This document shows positions 1 to 11,455 of a stretch of DNA of 64,000 nucleotides, in pieces. This DNA is from Proteles cristata cristata. Lineage: Eukaryota; Chordata; Mammalia; Carnivora; Hyaenidae. Location: assembly GCA_017311185.1 (NCBI GenBank), contig JAESUZ010003377.1, forward strand, positions 310,001-374,000. The letters run 5' to 3'. Within the stretch, counting starts at the first letter, position 1; each line of letters begins with the position of its first letter. A model generated the notes under the pieces. That model made no database searches, had not been told where the DNA came from, and saw only the letters and a program-made list of their open reading frames with translations. Both the position numbers and the translations under genes were made by a program.

Positions 1-170
1 GAGAGAGCAAACAGGGAAGGGGCAGACAGAGAGCAAGAGAGAGAACCCAACCAGGATCCACCCCGTCGGCACACAGCCCGACCCAGGACTCAAACCCACA
101 AACGATGAGATCGTGACCTGAGCAGAAACCAAGAGTTGGAGGCTCAAGAGTCTGAGCCGCCCACACACCC
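1..170 (-). mobile_element. Felid tRNA-Lys SINE, cut by window edge
   Basis: This is a reverse-oriented felid SINE (CAN-SINE class, mobilised by L1). Its CT-rich body appears as GAGAGA-rich sequence, and its tRNA-like head ends near 170 as a diverged complement of the GGGTGGCTCAG head. The tail lies outside the window. It is fairly diverged. Confidence 0.8.
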
Positions 171-1600
171 GGGGATTTTCCCCCTTCTAACATCAATAGC
201 AAAGCAATCTACGTTTTTGTTTGCTTCAAGCATCACCCTGCCAGTACCAAGCGCTGAGGACATAAACCAAAGAAAGCAAACCGTATGTCGGCCAACTGAC
301 AAGAGACACCAAGCCGAAGGGAGACCACGGCCACCACTCGGTGGCTCCGGGAGGGAGCGGCACCAGACACGGGCAGGAGACGAGGGGTAAGCTGAGGGAG
401 GGGTGCTTGGCTTTATCCGTTCTATAACCGATTAGTTTCTGCCATTTTTTTTTTTTTACTTGAAGCACTCGCAAAGTTTTACAAAGATACGTAGTTTGGG
501 ATGAATCCATTCCAATCCATCTGTGATTAAATACCACGCAGCCATCCGCGACAGTCGATGAAAAGGTGGGCAGAGGAAAATGTCACCGTGACAAAGATTA
601 AGTAGGAAGAGAATGGACGCGCCATTGTGCACGTGACACATAGGAACCTTCATAAAACAGAGAGGTGGGGGAAACAGATCGGCCCCCGAAGTAACCGTGG
701 AGTGACTGTGGGCGATTTCCCCCTCTTTACAGTGCCCCACACTTTTTGTACCGAGCAGGTAAGAGATTAGTAACCAATTTATTCCCTGCAGATTCTGCTC
801 TTGGGGATCAACACTACCTATTCTCCCGTTTTCTCTTCCTCCTATTTAAAAGCCTCGAGCACAGACACAGGTCTGCGGGTGTCCAGGTCGGGGGCGGCAT
901 CCCCCCTGCAAAGCCGGGGCCCCTGTAGGGGTCGTGGACAGAGAACCACGGTCTCCCAATACCCCCGACCCCAAGGACATGATGTGAACAAGGCACAAAT
1001 CATTACTGCATCTCCAGGCTGAGTGGCAGGTGACACGGGAGGGGGCCAGTCCCCAGTGTGGGACTCAAAACCAGTGTCTGGGAGATGAGGACAGGCCGCA
1101 CCAGGGCCAAAAGGCAGGTAATGTCCCCACCAGCACGCAGGAGGGGACAGGAGCAGTGGGCGCTGGGAAAGCTGTGCAGGGGGGAGTATGCAGGCCTCCT
1201 CCGTGCTGATGTCGAGCAGGGGCGAGGCTGGCTGCACGGGGGGAGGGAGTCCTGACTGAGGGGGACACCCTACAGGCATCAGTCTGACCAGGAGAAGAAG
1301 CCGGGATTCCGAATGGGGCCTCCGCATGCGACATCTAGATTTGTGGTTCATGCATCAGCACACCTGCGCCAACCGCCCCAAATCATTACCCAGCTACTCG
1401 CTTTCTAACTCTGCTTCCTAAACTGTGCTGCAAGGTAGCAGACGCACCAGACAGCCTGACACTCGCAGGGCCCACGCCCGTCCCTGCCCTGAGTGGAGGG
1501 CTGAGCCGCAGTGAGGACAGGTGTGCCCTCAACTCTGCACTCTGGGAGACGAATCACCTGCAGGAACTTCAGAAACACCAAGAAAGGGGACGGTGGTGAC
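171..1600. other. Intron sequence with a possible old L1 remnant
   Basis: About 440-800 resembles an ancient L1 3' region on the plus strand: ATACCACGCAGCCAT matches the 'tactatgcagccat' stretch of old L1s. The match is weak. The rest, 800-1600, is GC-rich unique sequence with no recognised gene or repeat. Confidence 0.4.
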
Positions 1601-1790
1601 AGGCAGAAAAATGTGTGGCCCCCCCCGTGATGGGCACACCCTAACCCCCAGATCCGTGGCCCTGCTACCTCACATGACAAAGGGGGCTTCGCAGATGTGT
1701 TGAGGTTCAGGCTCCCGTTCTGGACTGTTCCAATGGGCCCATGTAACCACGAGGTCCTAAGAACTTGGAAAGGGGAAGCAGGAGGGGTGG
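1601..1790 (+). mobile_element. MaLR-type LTR remnant
   Basis: The stretch CTACCTCACATGACAAAGGG, followed by TTCGCAGATGTG and CCCATGTAACCACGAGGTCCT, matches the middle of MLT1/MST-like ERVL-MaLR LTRs in plus orientation. Both ends are eroded. Confidence 0.55.
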
Positions 1791-4313
1791 GGTGAGGAGG
1801 GAAGCAGAGGTCAGGCAGGGCCTGGAGGAAGCCACCCCGGCCGCGCTTGAGAACAGAGAAGAGCCGGGGGCCAGAGCAGGGAGGAAAAGGCGAGGGGACG
1901 GGCTCTCCCTCCCGGGGTGCCTTCGAAGGAGCACGGCCGCGCTGGCCACAGCTGAACTCGCGGACGTGGGCTTCCAGAGCCGTGAGGGGACAGTGCGCGC
2001 CGGGCGGCCGGGGGCCTGCTGGGTAGCAACGGGAAATGAATCCAAGGTCATCAGGACCGGAGTACGGCTGTGTGACTCCTCATGAAGGAGGTACGAGCAC
2101 CATCTACTGGGACCTTACACTCGGCGGGGACCACCACAGCCAAGACCAGGAGCTGGCCGCACTGGCTCGGGAGCTCGGTACCCCAGCAACAATCCGCCCC
2201 GTGTTTTACGTGGCCGCCCCCTGCGGGCCCCTCCAGCACCATCATGCGGTTTACTGTCCGGGCACCTTCTAACTCACTTCTTTCTACCCATCGCCCCTTC
2301 AAAAGATCTGCAGGCTGCGGGCGCGCCAGCCTCTGTGATAAATGTCACCGCGTGGAGCAGGGGCGTGGGGCTGCCCTGGGCCCCCCCGAAGCCTGGGTGC
2401 TGATTCCGGCCTCCCCGGCCCAGGATCCCAGAGCCACACTGACATGCTCTAGGGCCACCTGCAAGCCCCGCAGGATGAGGGTTCTCCCCCCGCCCCATCC
2501 CCCAGGGAGGTGCGCACAGCCGCACGGCCTCTCCCCAGAGGCGGGGCTGTCCCGGCTGCAGGGGCAGGGGAGGTGGGCAGGCCCAGGCGGACCCATGCCT
2601 GCCCTGCTTCCTCTCCTCCTCCACCTCTGCTCCAGACGATGCCAACAGCCCTGACTCACAGGTCAGCCTGCAGGGGGTGAAGTGCATGACGGTCCCCAGG
2701 GCTCTCAGGCAAGTGTGTGCACCTCACTCAGGGGATCACCCGGCTGGGGTCAGATTAACGCAGGATGGAAAACAACCTGGACGCGGGTGTCCGCGGCTCC
2801 CTCCAGCTCCCGGACCCTGCAGCACAGGAGCGGAGCCGTCCTGGCCCAAGCCCTCTGTCTTCCCTCCCCGGGGTGTGCAGGCTAACGCTGGCTGTGTGCC
2901 GCCCTCCCTGGACTCGGGGGCACCCACACCGCCACCCGCAGCCCTCGCCAGTCCCGTCTCCACCCACGCACGGGCTCCGGGGTCAGGCAGCCTGGATACC
3001 AGACCCGGTCTCCCCGTTCGCCACATGGAGGACCCCACGCGAGGTTCACCTTCCCTGAGCTTCTGGATCCCTACCACGACACGATGACGTGGATTTGGTG
3101 GATCATCAGAAGAGGCAGCCAGCGTACACCAAACTCCCGGCGCACAGCCGATGCCCGCTCAACTGCAGCCACCACCATCCGCGGCGCAGAGCAGCTTCTG
3201 GCTCAGCAGCGCTCGCTCCCCAGAGAGGGCTTCCAACAACCACCTCCCACAACCCCAGCTCAGCTCTCACCGGGACAAGGTGACAGAGGGGCTTTCCTGC
3301 GGCCGGAAACCTGCCCCGGCAGCAGAGGGGTGGCGGGGGGCCACTCCCCGCGCAGAGTGGAGATTCCCAAGCAGGAGAACCAGGGGGTTTGCAGCGCTGG
3401 GCTACAGTCAGCACTGCGGACATGAAGGAACGAGGAACACACACAGGAGGGCGACCACGTGACAAACAGCCAAAAGGGACGGAAAATACCGACCGTGCCC
3501 AAGGATGCCTGCACACGGCCAGGCTCACGCGCATCCGTCCCAAGTTCCGCAGGAAGGAAGCCGGGCAGTCGGGGTCTGCTGAGAAGCCCACCTTCTTCCG
3601 CAGACCGCCTGAACCGGCCGTCTCCACCCTCCCCTCCGCCTCACCCACACACCTGGCTTCCACTTTCCCCGGGCTCCGGGCCCGTCCCCACATCACTCTC
3701 AAATTCCAGACCTGAAGTTGGCCACAAGTCCATCATGAATATTCTAATGACACCTAAGAAATAGTAGGTCAGGTGGGGGGGGAATCCGAGTGTGCGGGGG
3801 CCACCTGCCCCTGCCCTCCCCACCCCTGCCCTGCCGTGGGGCTTGCAGGGTAGAAGCATTAACTTCCCCTGAAGCCACCACCTCCTCTCCCCCACCCGAG
3901 TGCCGGGTGTGGGGAAGGCATCTTCCTCTCCGGTGGGTAAATCAGCACAAACTTTCTGGAGTCGACACAACACACTGTTTACTCTCAAGAAAATCTCGGC
4001 AGGACAATGACCCATCTAGGACAACATCACAAAGAAGAGGTCAGGACGGTTACGATGAAAACATCCTTTACTGCACGGTTTTGGGATCCTGGAAACACAG
4101 AAGGAACTTAAATGTCCAACAAAGCAGCCAACTCTGAAATACCCACAGCCCCCAAAGCGATGACAGGTGTAGCTCGGTAACGAGGCTCCAGCCTCGCCGC
4201 TGTGTGTGAAAACCTCCGAAGAGCCTCAGTCCTGAGCCGTGAGCAGAAGCGAGCAAACAGCAGGTAACACACGCCAAACCTCACGCCCACACCTTGAAAT
4301 GCTGGGTTTGGGA
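1791..4313. other. GC-rich unique intron
   Basis: CpG-containing, GC-rich sequence with no convincing gene. Overlapping open frames on all strands are composition artefacts. The short stretch around 4085-4130 (GGAAACACAGAAGGAACTTA) faintly recalls an old L1 3' region. Nothing else was recognised. Confidence 0.55.
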
Positions 4314-4543
4314 CTTTTTTTTTTTTTTTTTGTATTTTTAACATCTATTTATTAGTAAGAAACAGAGAGAGACAAAGCATGAGCAGGGGAGGGTCAGAGA
4401 GAGAGGGAGACATAGAATCCGAAGCAGCTCCAGGCTCTGAGCTGTCAGCACAGAGCACGACGCGGGGATTCAAGCCACAAACTGAGAGATCATGACCTGA
4501 GCCGAAGTCGGACGCTTAACTGACTGAGCCACCCAGGCACCCC
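4314..4543 (-). mobile_element. Felid tRNA-Lys SINE, full length
   Basis: Reverse orientation, starting with a 15-base T run (A-tail complement) and ending in the complement of the GGTGCCTGGGTGGCTCAG head. It has the common-subfamily diagnostics (GAGCTGTCAGCACAGAG, CTGAGCCGAAGTCGG). Confidence 0.9.
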
Positions 4544-5749
4544 AGGGGGGGTCTTATTTTTTTATCTCTACTTCCAATAATTCTACAATGAACAGAAATT
4601 ACAATTGTTCAAAGTAACAGTTTGTTTGAAATTAACAGGGTGGCTATTTTGCAGGCATGTTTCCACTTATTAACATCTTAACGGAGGGAGGCCCCTTCAG
4701 ACACACAAGCCACAGCCCCACTGCGGCCTGGGTCCCCTTCCGGGGTCCACACGCCGCCCGCCGCATCCTGCTTCACGGGGACTGTGTGACCGCACGGCCC
4801 CTACCTGTCCCTGCTCGTCTGTGGCATGCGGAACAAACCACAAAGCGCCACGCTGATGCCAACGAATCAGTTTCGCTTTCACTGGATACAGACGCAGGAA
4901 GGCTCCAAACCTGACAGAACTTTCCTTCCAGGGGAAAAACGAGACTAGAGCGTCCCCACCCCCGAACCCACCCGAAGCGCTTAGAGAAAGGCCTCCAGGA
5001 GAGGAGCCGCTGTGGCTGCCCCAGGGGCAGGTCTGCCTGTGAGTTCTGCGGGCAAACACTAACCAAACCTCACCCGCAACCACTTACGATGTGAGAGGAA
5101 AACGGGGCTTCTCCAACTTTTAGGCTCACGATGCATCAAAACTCTTCTCAAAGTAGAGAAGTAACACGCGTCTCCGAAGTCCAATCTCGCGGTGGCGACG
5201 GCCTTTCACACACAGCTCCTCACGGGCACCTCCTTCTGATCCTCATTTATGCCCAATGGTCTCATAAAGCGACTGCTTCTAAGTCTTTCTGGGGGAAGGG
5301 GCGTTCTTTCTCTAATTCATTCCTTGTGACCCTCACTCATCCACAAGAGGCTTTTTTTTTTTTTACGTAAAGCTTTTCATGTAAGAGGATTACAAGGGGG
5401 AATCTTCTATATCTTCAAATGATCTTCTTGCTGCAAAAATAAAAATCTAATTCACAGTCTCTGAGGAAGCAGAGATGAACTGTCAGCAAAGGCAGCACCG
5501 GGGCACCGGGGCAGACACCAAGCGCCTCCTGCACGGCTGCTCTGGGACGCGGGTCGTGGTCCGCCCGCAGGCGTGCATCACACACAAGAGCCTGGACTCC
5601 TCTGGCTGAGCGGCCCTGCCTCTGAAACACAGACACCTGGGTGCAGCCCTCACTCGGTCCCCCCACTTTACACACCAGCCTTCTCTGTCCTGTTATTTGC
5701 TTATGATCACATCAGTATCTCAAGTTTCAAAGGAGGCAAGTTTTAAAGA
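4544..5749. other. Unique intron
   Basis: AT-rich at 4550-4680, then mixed composition, with a T run at 5351-5364. No gene or classifiable repeat was recognised. Confidence 0.5.
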
Positions 5750-5981
5750 GGAGCCTGGGTGGCTCAGTTGGTTAAGCTTCCGAGTCTTGATCTCAGTTTC
5801 AGGTCACCATCTCACTCTTCGTGAGTTCGAGCCCCGCGTCGGGCTCTGTGCTGACAGAGGTCCGAGCCTGGAGCTGCTTGGGATTCTGCATCTCCCTCTC
5901 TCTCTGCTCCTCCCCCACTGGTTCTCTCTCTCTCTCTCAAAAATAAACATTAAAATATTAAATATTTTTTTAAAAAATAAA
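5750..5981 (+). mobile_element. Felid tRNA-Lys SINE
   Basis: Plus orientation, with head, CT-rich body, (TC)n and an AATAAACATT tail. The left junction is GAGCCTGGGTGGCTCAG, lacking the first bases of the consensus. No clear TSD was found. Confidence 0.88.
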
Positions 5982-6181
5982 GAAGGCACTAACGTAAAAT
6001 ATAAATTTCACATGAAACAATTACCAACCAAAAAAGGGAGAAAGTATATGTAAGTGATCAATATCCATTTTCTCGGTTAAATTTCAAGCCTGCTCATCTA
6101 CTCACCTTGAGAAATTTCACCCTGATATTTGAGGGGGATGTTCATGTTCTGCAGACTAAAGGGAAATACACGATGCTTTTT
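5982..6181. other. Short AT-rich intron spacer
   Basis: About 200 bases of AT-rich unique sequence between two SINEs. No feature was recognised. Confidence 0.5.
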
Positions 6182-6432
6182 TAAAGCTTTTATCTTTTTT
6201 TTTTTTAATATTTTTATTTCTTTCTAGGAGAGAGAGAGAGAGACAGCGTGAGCAGGGGAGGGTCAGAGAGAGAGGGAGTCACAGACTGAAACAGGCTCCA
6301 GGCTCCGAGCTGGCAGTCAGCACAGAGCCCGACGCGGGGCTCGAACCCACGAACCGCGAGATCATGACCCAAGCGAAAGTCAGACGCTCAACCGACTAAG
6401 CCACCCAGGCGCCCCTAAAGCTTTTATCTTTT
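6182..6432 (-). mobile_element. Young-type felid SINE with perfect 17-bp TSD
   Basis: The element at 6199-6415 is in reverse orientation, flanked by identical copies of TAAAGCTTTTATCTTTT at 6182-6198 and 6416-6432. It carries second-subfamily diagnostics on the plus strand: CTAGGAGAGAG near the tail, GCAGTCAGCACAGAG, ACCCAAGCGAAAGTC and CGACTAAGCCACC. Perfect duplication and low divergence suggest recent insertion. Confidence 0.95.
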
Positions 6433-7884
6433 AATGAAGATTCCTAGTTTGCAACGGAGGCATTGTACCTGGAAATTACACACAGAATTCATTTCTCTGG
6501 AATGTAATACCTCGTTAGCCAGCAATAGCCAAGAATGGACCCAGGAGACCCTTGATCCCTACGGGGTTCCCGCCTCCCATCACGTGGGGTCCAAGGAGGC
6601 CATTCGGTGAAGACTGACACCCAGCCGTGGCCGTGTTCTCTCTGCTGCACGCCGTCGGCTCGCTCTCAGGGAGCAGGACTCGTCCGGTGCCTCTCCAGTT
6701 ACAACTGCTCTTTTCCTTCCACTCTGTGTGCTGCAAACGTTTATGAGCAGGGGAAGGTGAGGTGTGCACTGCCAGCCAGTCCCTGGGAGGGGCCTCTGGG
6801 GGGGTGGGGGGAGCCACTGCGACCCGGTTAGAACCACAGTGGCGCTGTCCGTTAGCAACTGTCCGCGCACATCCTCTCCTGTCTAGGTGCTCAGCAGGAA
6901 AGCTCGGAACCCCCTGCTGGCGTTCGCTTTCACTCCCCCCTGCAGCATCCTCGGGGCATCGGGGGCCTGGGCCGTCCCCCACCTCACCCCAGGGTGACCC
7001 ACCAGTCCCCAGCGGGACTTCTCATCAGAACCAACGTCCGTGGGCATCAGTGGGTTCAGGGTCTGCTGCCCGCACCACAGGGACCCGAGTTCCGCCAGAC
7101 GTCAGCTGACAAGGGTGCCCCACAGTGCTAACCGGAAGCCCCGGTTACAGAGTTCTACACGGTGCCAAGCCCACGCTCAGAGCCTCACGGCTTCCTGCAC
7201 CCACCACACACCTCAGAGGAACTGGGTGCGTCATCCCTGCTGGGCAGGGAAGCAGAGCCCGATCTGTCACAGAGTGCCCAGTGGGGCATTCAAACCGCCA
7301 CCCCCGCCACCTGCCCTCACAGCCACTCTTCTCCTGGTGACATCCGGTCGGGCCTGCTCTGCTACGGAATAAACACCTGCTGTTCTTCCCTGGATGGCAC
7401 ACAACTCTTCTCAAAATCAGCTTGTCGCGGCGAGGAGACTAGAGATGGGGGGGGGGGGGGGATGGTGCTCAAGGGATAGCCCCCATCCTTGTGCAGGAAG
7501 CAGGCCACCTCTGGGGGAGCCAGTGCCGGCGAGGTGCCACCCTCACAGGTCTGGGCTTTGTGCTAGGCACCGGTGAGCCCAGCCTGGAGGAAACTGTCCC
7601 CTTCCCCTAACAGGCACCAGAGCTGGGCAGAGACTAGACCCACATAAGGAAAGAAATGCTGTTTTCCTGAGAGCTTCCCAGCAAGCAAACAGAAAGAAGG
7701 ACAGAATTACAAACTCACCATTCTGCAACCTCTAAGCACGAATGGGTCTAGACTGTGTTTACCAGCGGCTGCTACCTTCAACAGAAAGAGCTAGAAGGTA
7801 TGTTCCTCCTGATGAAGTCTAGCCACCAGGACCCAGGAAACAGTCTTCCAAACAAACCAGAAGTGGAATCAAAACAAACCTCCA
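6433..7884. other. Unique intron, GC-rich
   Basis: No gene was recognised. A run of 15 G lies at about 7447-7461. The last part (7755-7884) becomes A-rich and leads into the tandem repeat. Confidence 0.5.
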
Positions 7885-8056
7885 AAAACCACCAATGTAT
7901 GGGGAAACACAGAAGGCAAGGGAGCACGTTAAATAATTCCAAGAAAACCACCAATTTATGGGAAAACACAGAAGGCAAGGGAGCACATTAGATAATTCCA
8001 AAACCACTGATTTATGGCAAAACACTAGGCAAGAGAGCATGTTAAATAATTCCAAG
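7885..8056. repeat. 59-bp tandem repeat, three copies
   Basis: Units begin AAAACCACCAATTTATGG at 7885, 7944 and 8000 and end ATTCCAAG. Lengths are 59, 56 and about 57 bases. The third is the most diverged and has lost a few bases at its junctions. Unit sequence contains GGCAAGGGAGCACGTTAAAT. It does not match a repeat family I recognise. Confidence 0.9.
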
Positions 8057-8089
8057 AGGGTGCAGTAAAAACAAAACAAAAAAAACAGA

Positions 8090-8590
8090 CTAAGGAAACA
8101 CCACAAGATACACAACAGAAATCCACCTTTGTTCACAAATCTCCCACACGGAGAGAAGAGGATACAGAGCCTCCACGTTAAGGGAGACACAGAAGGATCA
8201 GCTGGTTGCACGGTGCAGACAGTAAGTGGATCCTGATTCAAACAAGGTGAAGAGGAAGAATGACAGTACTCCACAGACAGCTGGAAATCTGGACGTGAAT
8301 GGGGTATTTGATGATACAAAGGAACTGTTACCTGGTTGTGTGTTTGTGTGTGTGTGTGTGTGTGTGTTATGTTCTTATCTTTAGAGACAGGTACTAGAAT
8401 ATTTATGGAAGAAATGATAGGGTGTCTTAGACTTGCTGAAAATAACATTAATTGGCAGCAGGGTGCACAGAGAACACAAAGCCAGCCAGGGCTTGGTAAT
8501 TATCGAAGCTCACTGGTGGTACCTGCGAGGTCATTAGCGTATTCTATGTATTTTTCACGTGTTTGAATTTTTTTTGTAAGCTTTAGAAAA
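8090..8590 (+). mobile_element. Old L1 3' UTR-like remnant
   Basis: GGGTATTTGATGATACAAAG, TCTTTAGAGACAGGTACTAGAATATTTATGG and AAATGATAGGGTGTCTTAGA resemble 3' UTR stretches of mammalian L1M elements, in plus orientation. It is interrupted by a TG microsatellite. The family name is not certain. Confidence 0.5.
8336..8368. repeat. (TG)n microsatellite
   Basis: TGTGTGTTTGTGTG followed by an uninterrupted TG run of about 11 units, inside the L1-like remnant. Confidence 0.95.
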
Positions 8591-8601
8591 CAAGACCTCA
8601 A

Positions 8602-8824
8602 AAAGTTCACAACAGGGGCACCCAGGTGTAGCTCAGTCTGTTAAGCATCCAACTCTCAATTTCAGCTCAGGTCATGATCCCAGGGTCGTGGGATTGAGCC
8701 CCACACCAGGCTCTACCCTGACAGCATGGAGCCTCTCTCTCTCCTGTCTCTGCCCCTCCTCTGCTCACACACACACTCTCTCTTTCCAAATAAATAAGTA
8801 AAACATTTTTTTAAAGTTCATAAC
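8602..8824 (+). mobile_element. Felid SINE, diverged
   Basis: The element at 8614-8812 has the head GGGGCACCCAGGTGTAGCTCAG with a two-base insertion and a tail AAATAAATAAGTAAAAC. Near-perfect 12-bp TSD: AAAGTTCACAAC (8602-8613) and AAAGTTCATAAC (8813-8824). Confidence 0.9.
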
Positions 8825-8844
8825 ATACATACACAAGAACGAAC

Positions 8845-8868
8845 ACACACACACACACACACACACAG
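8845..8868. repeat. (AC)n microsatellite
   Basis: About 11 AC units just downstream of the SINE at 8614-8812. Confidence 0.9.
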
Positions 8869-10396
8869 GACTCTATACCTTCCATACATATAATTAGACC
8901 TTTGGGGAGGGGGAGGGATGAATTATCATTCAGTATCCTTGGTCTCAAGTTTCCACATCTATAAATTGGCAATTAAATCTAGGTCTTTTGAGTTGCTAGA
9001 GGATTAAACCAATTAATAAATGTAAGCTGATTAACATGATTCATGTCACGTAATCTGCAAATGACTATCATTACCAGTGCCAGTTTCACATGTGCCAAGG
9101 TCTTTGGCTCTGACAATCTGCTGCCCTGAACAGGGCGGGGGCCCCCAGCCATGGCCCCTATCGGTCCCCTGTTGCCATGGCCGACCGGCTGGCCAGCACG
9201 TGGCCCAAGGGCAGGGGCCCCTTCAGCTGCAGGCCCACCAGGCACCAAGGAGAGCCATCAGAGTCACCCGCCTGCAAACAAAGTTAACTTAAGGACGATG
9301 GTCACTGACGCCCACACCGCTGGCCATCAAGATATAGAAGTGATATTACTTTGAGGATTTCAAAAGTCAGTAATTGCTCAGCTCATTTTTTTTAAGGAGG
9401 TGAGAAAGATCTCCTCTTTTTTCTTGGTTTCATGTGGGTTGAAGGTTGTTTTCCTAATCAACACTCAAAAGTTTGTATGTTCTTCCTCTTTTTGTACGAC
9501 AGAAAACACCAGCCTCAGAGTCGTTCTGGAAGCTTCAGGCCCCCCCTCGCCCCCAAAGGCTGACCTGCAGCTGACACAGGCTGACCTGACGGAACAAGGA
9601 GATCAAAGTCCATGTGAGGAAGCCGTGGGGGGGGTGGGGGGAGGCCATGATCACAGGAAGCCTTCAGAAGGTTAACCGAAGGGATTTCGGATTCGGGCTG
9701 ATAGCCAGTTTTATTTCTGTCATCTTTAAAGTTCTTCATCAAAACCCCTTTCTGAAAAGCACTCAAAGATCACTGTCAGCAGGGGAAGAAGAGTCCACGC
9801 CGTCTGCCCAAAGCTGTGGAGACTCGTGGTAGGACTGAGGCGAAACAACTGCTGATCGACGCTAACGCTTCCCAGCTCCTACCTGGACCGCAGAGCACAG
9901 CTCCGGAAGGAAGTGAACGGGGCCGGGCGCGGCCAGACCTGGTCTTCAGGTGAGAGGAAGACGGCAACCCCTGCCCTCTGTGTTGGGCTGTTCCTCTGGG
10001 CCAAGCTCAAGGCCAGGGGGCAGCGGGGCCAGAGCCCTGCTCGGCGCCAGGGGCTGAGGCCTGGCAGCGCCGGCTCTCCGTCCCCGCCTCCCCTCCCCGA
10101 TGGGGCAAGGATACCCTGTGGGGACAGCAGGAGACAGTCCTGAACAGAGGCCCCCCCCCCCGAACCACGCCCCTCGTCATCAGTCAACCTTTACCCAAAT
10201 TTTATAATTTTTCCCTCATCTGTTTTTACACTTTTAAACACTAATTTAAACACACACTCTTTCAAGTTTTCATAACATAATAACCTAATGGCTCTTACAT
10301 TTTCCCAGTAAAAACCACCTCAATTAAAATAAAATAAGATATGAAAAAACACATCTCAAATATAATTAAATATATAAAGTAAATAAAGATATCACT
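8869..10396. other. Unique intron with an AT-rich end
   Basis: 8869-10180 is mixed to GC-rich and shows no recognised gene. 10190-10396 is a sharply AT-rich patch (AATTAAAATAAAATAAG) in otherwise GC-rich surroundings; its origin is not recognised. Confidence 0.5.
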
Positions 10397-10600
10397 GGGG
10401 CATCCGGGTGGCTCGGTCAGTTAGGCGTCCGACTCTTGATTCTGGCTCAGGTCATGATCTCCCAGTTTGTGAGTTCGAGCCCCGCGTCGAGCTCTGTGCT
10501 GACAGCTGAGAGCCTGCTTTGGATTTTCCCCTTCTCCCTCTCTCTCTCCCTCATTCGTACTCTCTCTCAAAAATAAACACGAATAAATAAATCAAAGAAA
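10397..10600 (+). mobile_element. Felid SINE
   Basis: The head GGGGCATCCGGGTGGCTCGG, a shortened middle (GACAGCTGAGAGCCTGCTTT) and the tail AATAAACACGAATAAATAAA are visible in plus orientation. The flanks share only a weak duplication. Confidence 0.87.
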
Positions 10601-10975
10601 TATATCATAAGGATAAGTTACAATAAAGACAGGAAGTAAATAGCTCCGTTTGGGTCCGGAAATCCGCTGCTCCCTGCTCCCATCACTTTGGAAGCCCCCG
10701 GCTGAACCGCACCAGCAGGATCGGACACGGCTGAGATCGAAGCTCCAATTTGAGTGAATAATGAAGCACCCATCACGCTGTATCATCAAGCGACACAGGG
10801 AAGGCGGGCGCAGGGGCGGACACTGTTGCAGACTAAACTAGGCTCCCCCAGTTCCCACGCTGAAGCCCAAACTGCCCAGGTGCGTGTACCTGCAGGCATG
10901 GCCTCTAAGGAGGCGACGAGGGTTAAATGTGGTCATGAGGGTGAGGCCCTAATCTGAGAAGACTGCTGTCCTTTT

Positions 10976-11186
10976 GTTTTTTTTCGTTTATTTATTTTTA
11001 AGAGACAGAGCGAGATAGAGTGTGAGTGGGTGAGGGGCAGAGAGAAAGGGAGACACAGAATCTGAAGCAGCCTCCAGGCTCTGAGCCATCGGCACAGAGC
11101 CCAACACAGGGCCAGAACCCACGAACTGCGAGATTATGACCTGAGCCAAAGTCAGGAGCTCAACTGACTGAGCCCCCCAGGTGCCA
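10976..11186 (-). mobile_element. Felid SINE inside the LTR
   Basis: Reverse orientation, with the TTTATTTATTTTTAAGAGACAGAG tail complement through CAACTGACTGAGCC. It is diverged and splits the MaLR LTR. Confidence 0.87.
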
Positions 11187-11329
11187 CTGAGATGGGTGTC
11201 CTTCTAAAAACATAGAGACAGAGAAGGCCACCTGAGGCCACAGGGAGGTGTCCATCTGTAAGCCAAGGAGAGAGGTCTCAAGAGAAACCAAACCAGGGAC
11301 ACCTTGAACTCAGACTTCCAGCCTCTAAT

Positions 11330-11420
11330 CTCTGAGACAGCAGGGTGCCTGGGTGGCTCAGGCAGTTAAGCATCTGAAATAAATAAAACATTAAAAAAAA
11401 ATTTAAACTCTGAGACAGCA
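11330..11420 (+). mobile_element. 65-bp internally deleted SINE with perfect TSD
   Basis: Only the SINE head (GGGTGCCTGGGTGGCTCAGG through AGTTAAGCATCTGA) and the A-rich tail (AATAAATAAAACATTAAAA) remain at 11343-11407. Identical 13-bp copies of CTCTGAGACAGCA flank it (11330-11342 and 11408-11420). The B-box half and CT-rich body are gone. Confidence 0.9.
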
Positions 11421-11455
11421 AATGTCTGCTGCTTGAGCCTGCTGGTCCGGGACAG

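Larger units (their letters stand above)
10822..11455 (+). mobile_element. MaLR-type LTR split by two SINEs
   Basis: Three pieces in the same orientation read as one MST/MLT1-like LTR: 10822-10975 (CTGAAGCCCAAACTG, GTTAAATGTGGTCATGAGGGTG), 11187-11342 (GTGTCCTTCTAAAAACATAGAGAC, CCATCTGTAAGCCAAGGAGAG, ACACCTTGAACTCAGACTTCCAGCC) and 11408-11455 (CTCTGAGACAGCAAATGTCTG). A reverse SINE and a 65-bp mini-SINE interrupt it. Confidence 0.68.

Noticed and set aside
5804..5989. Recurrent short frames with RERERE or LSLSLS sequences, here and in other SINEs
   Set aside because: They are translations of the CT/GA-rich bodies of SINEs, not genes.
7885..8056. CRISPR-like repeat-spacer array
   Set aside because: The copies are contiguous 59-bp tandem units without spacers, in a vertebrate genome.
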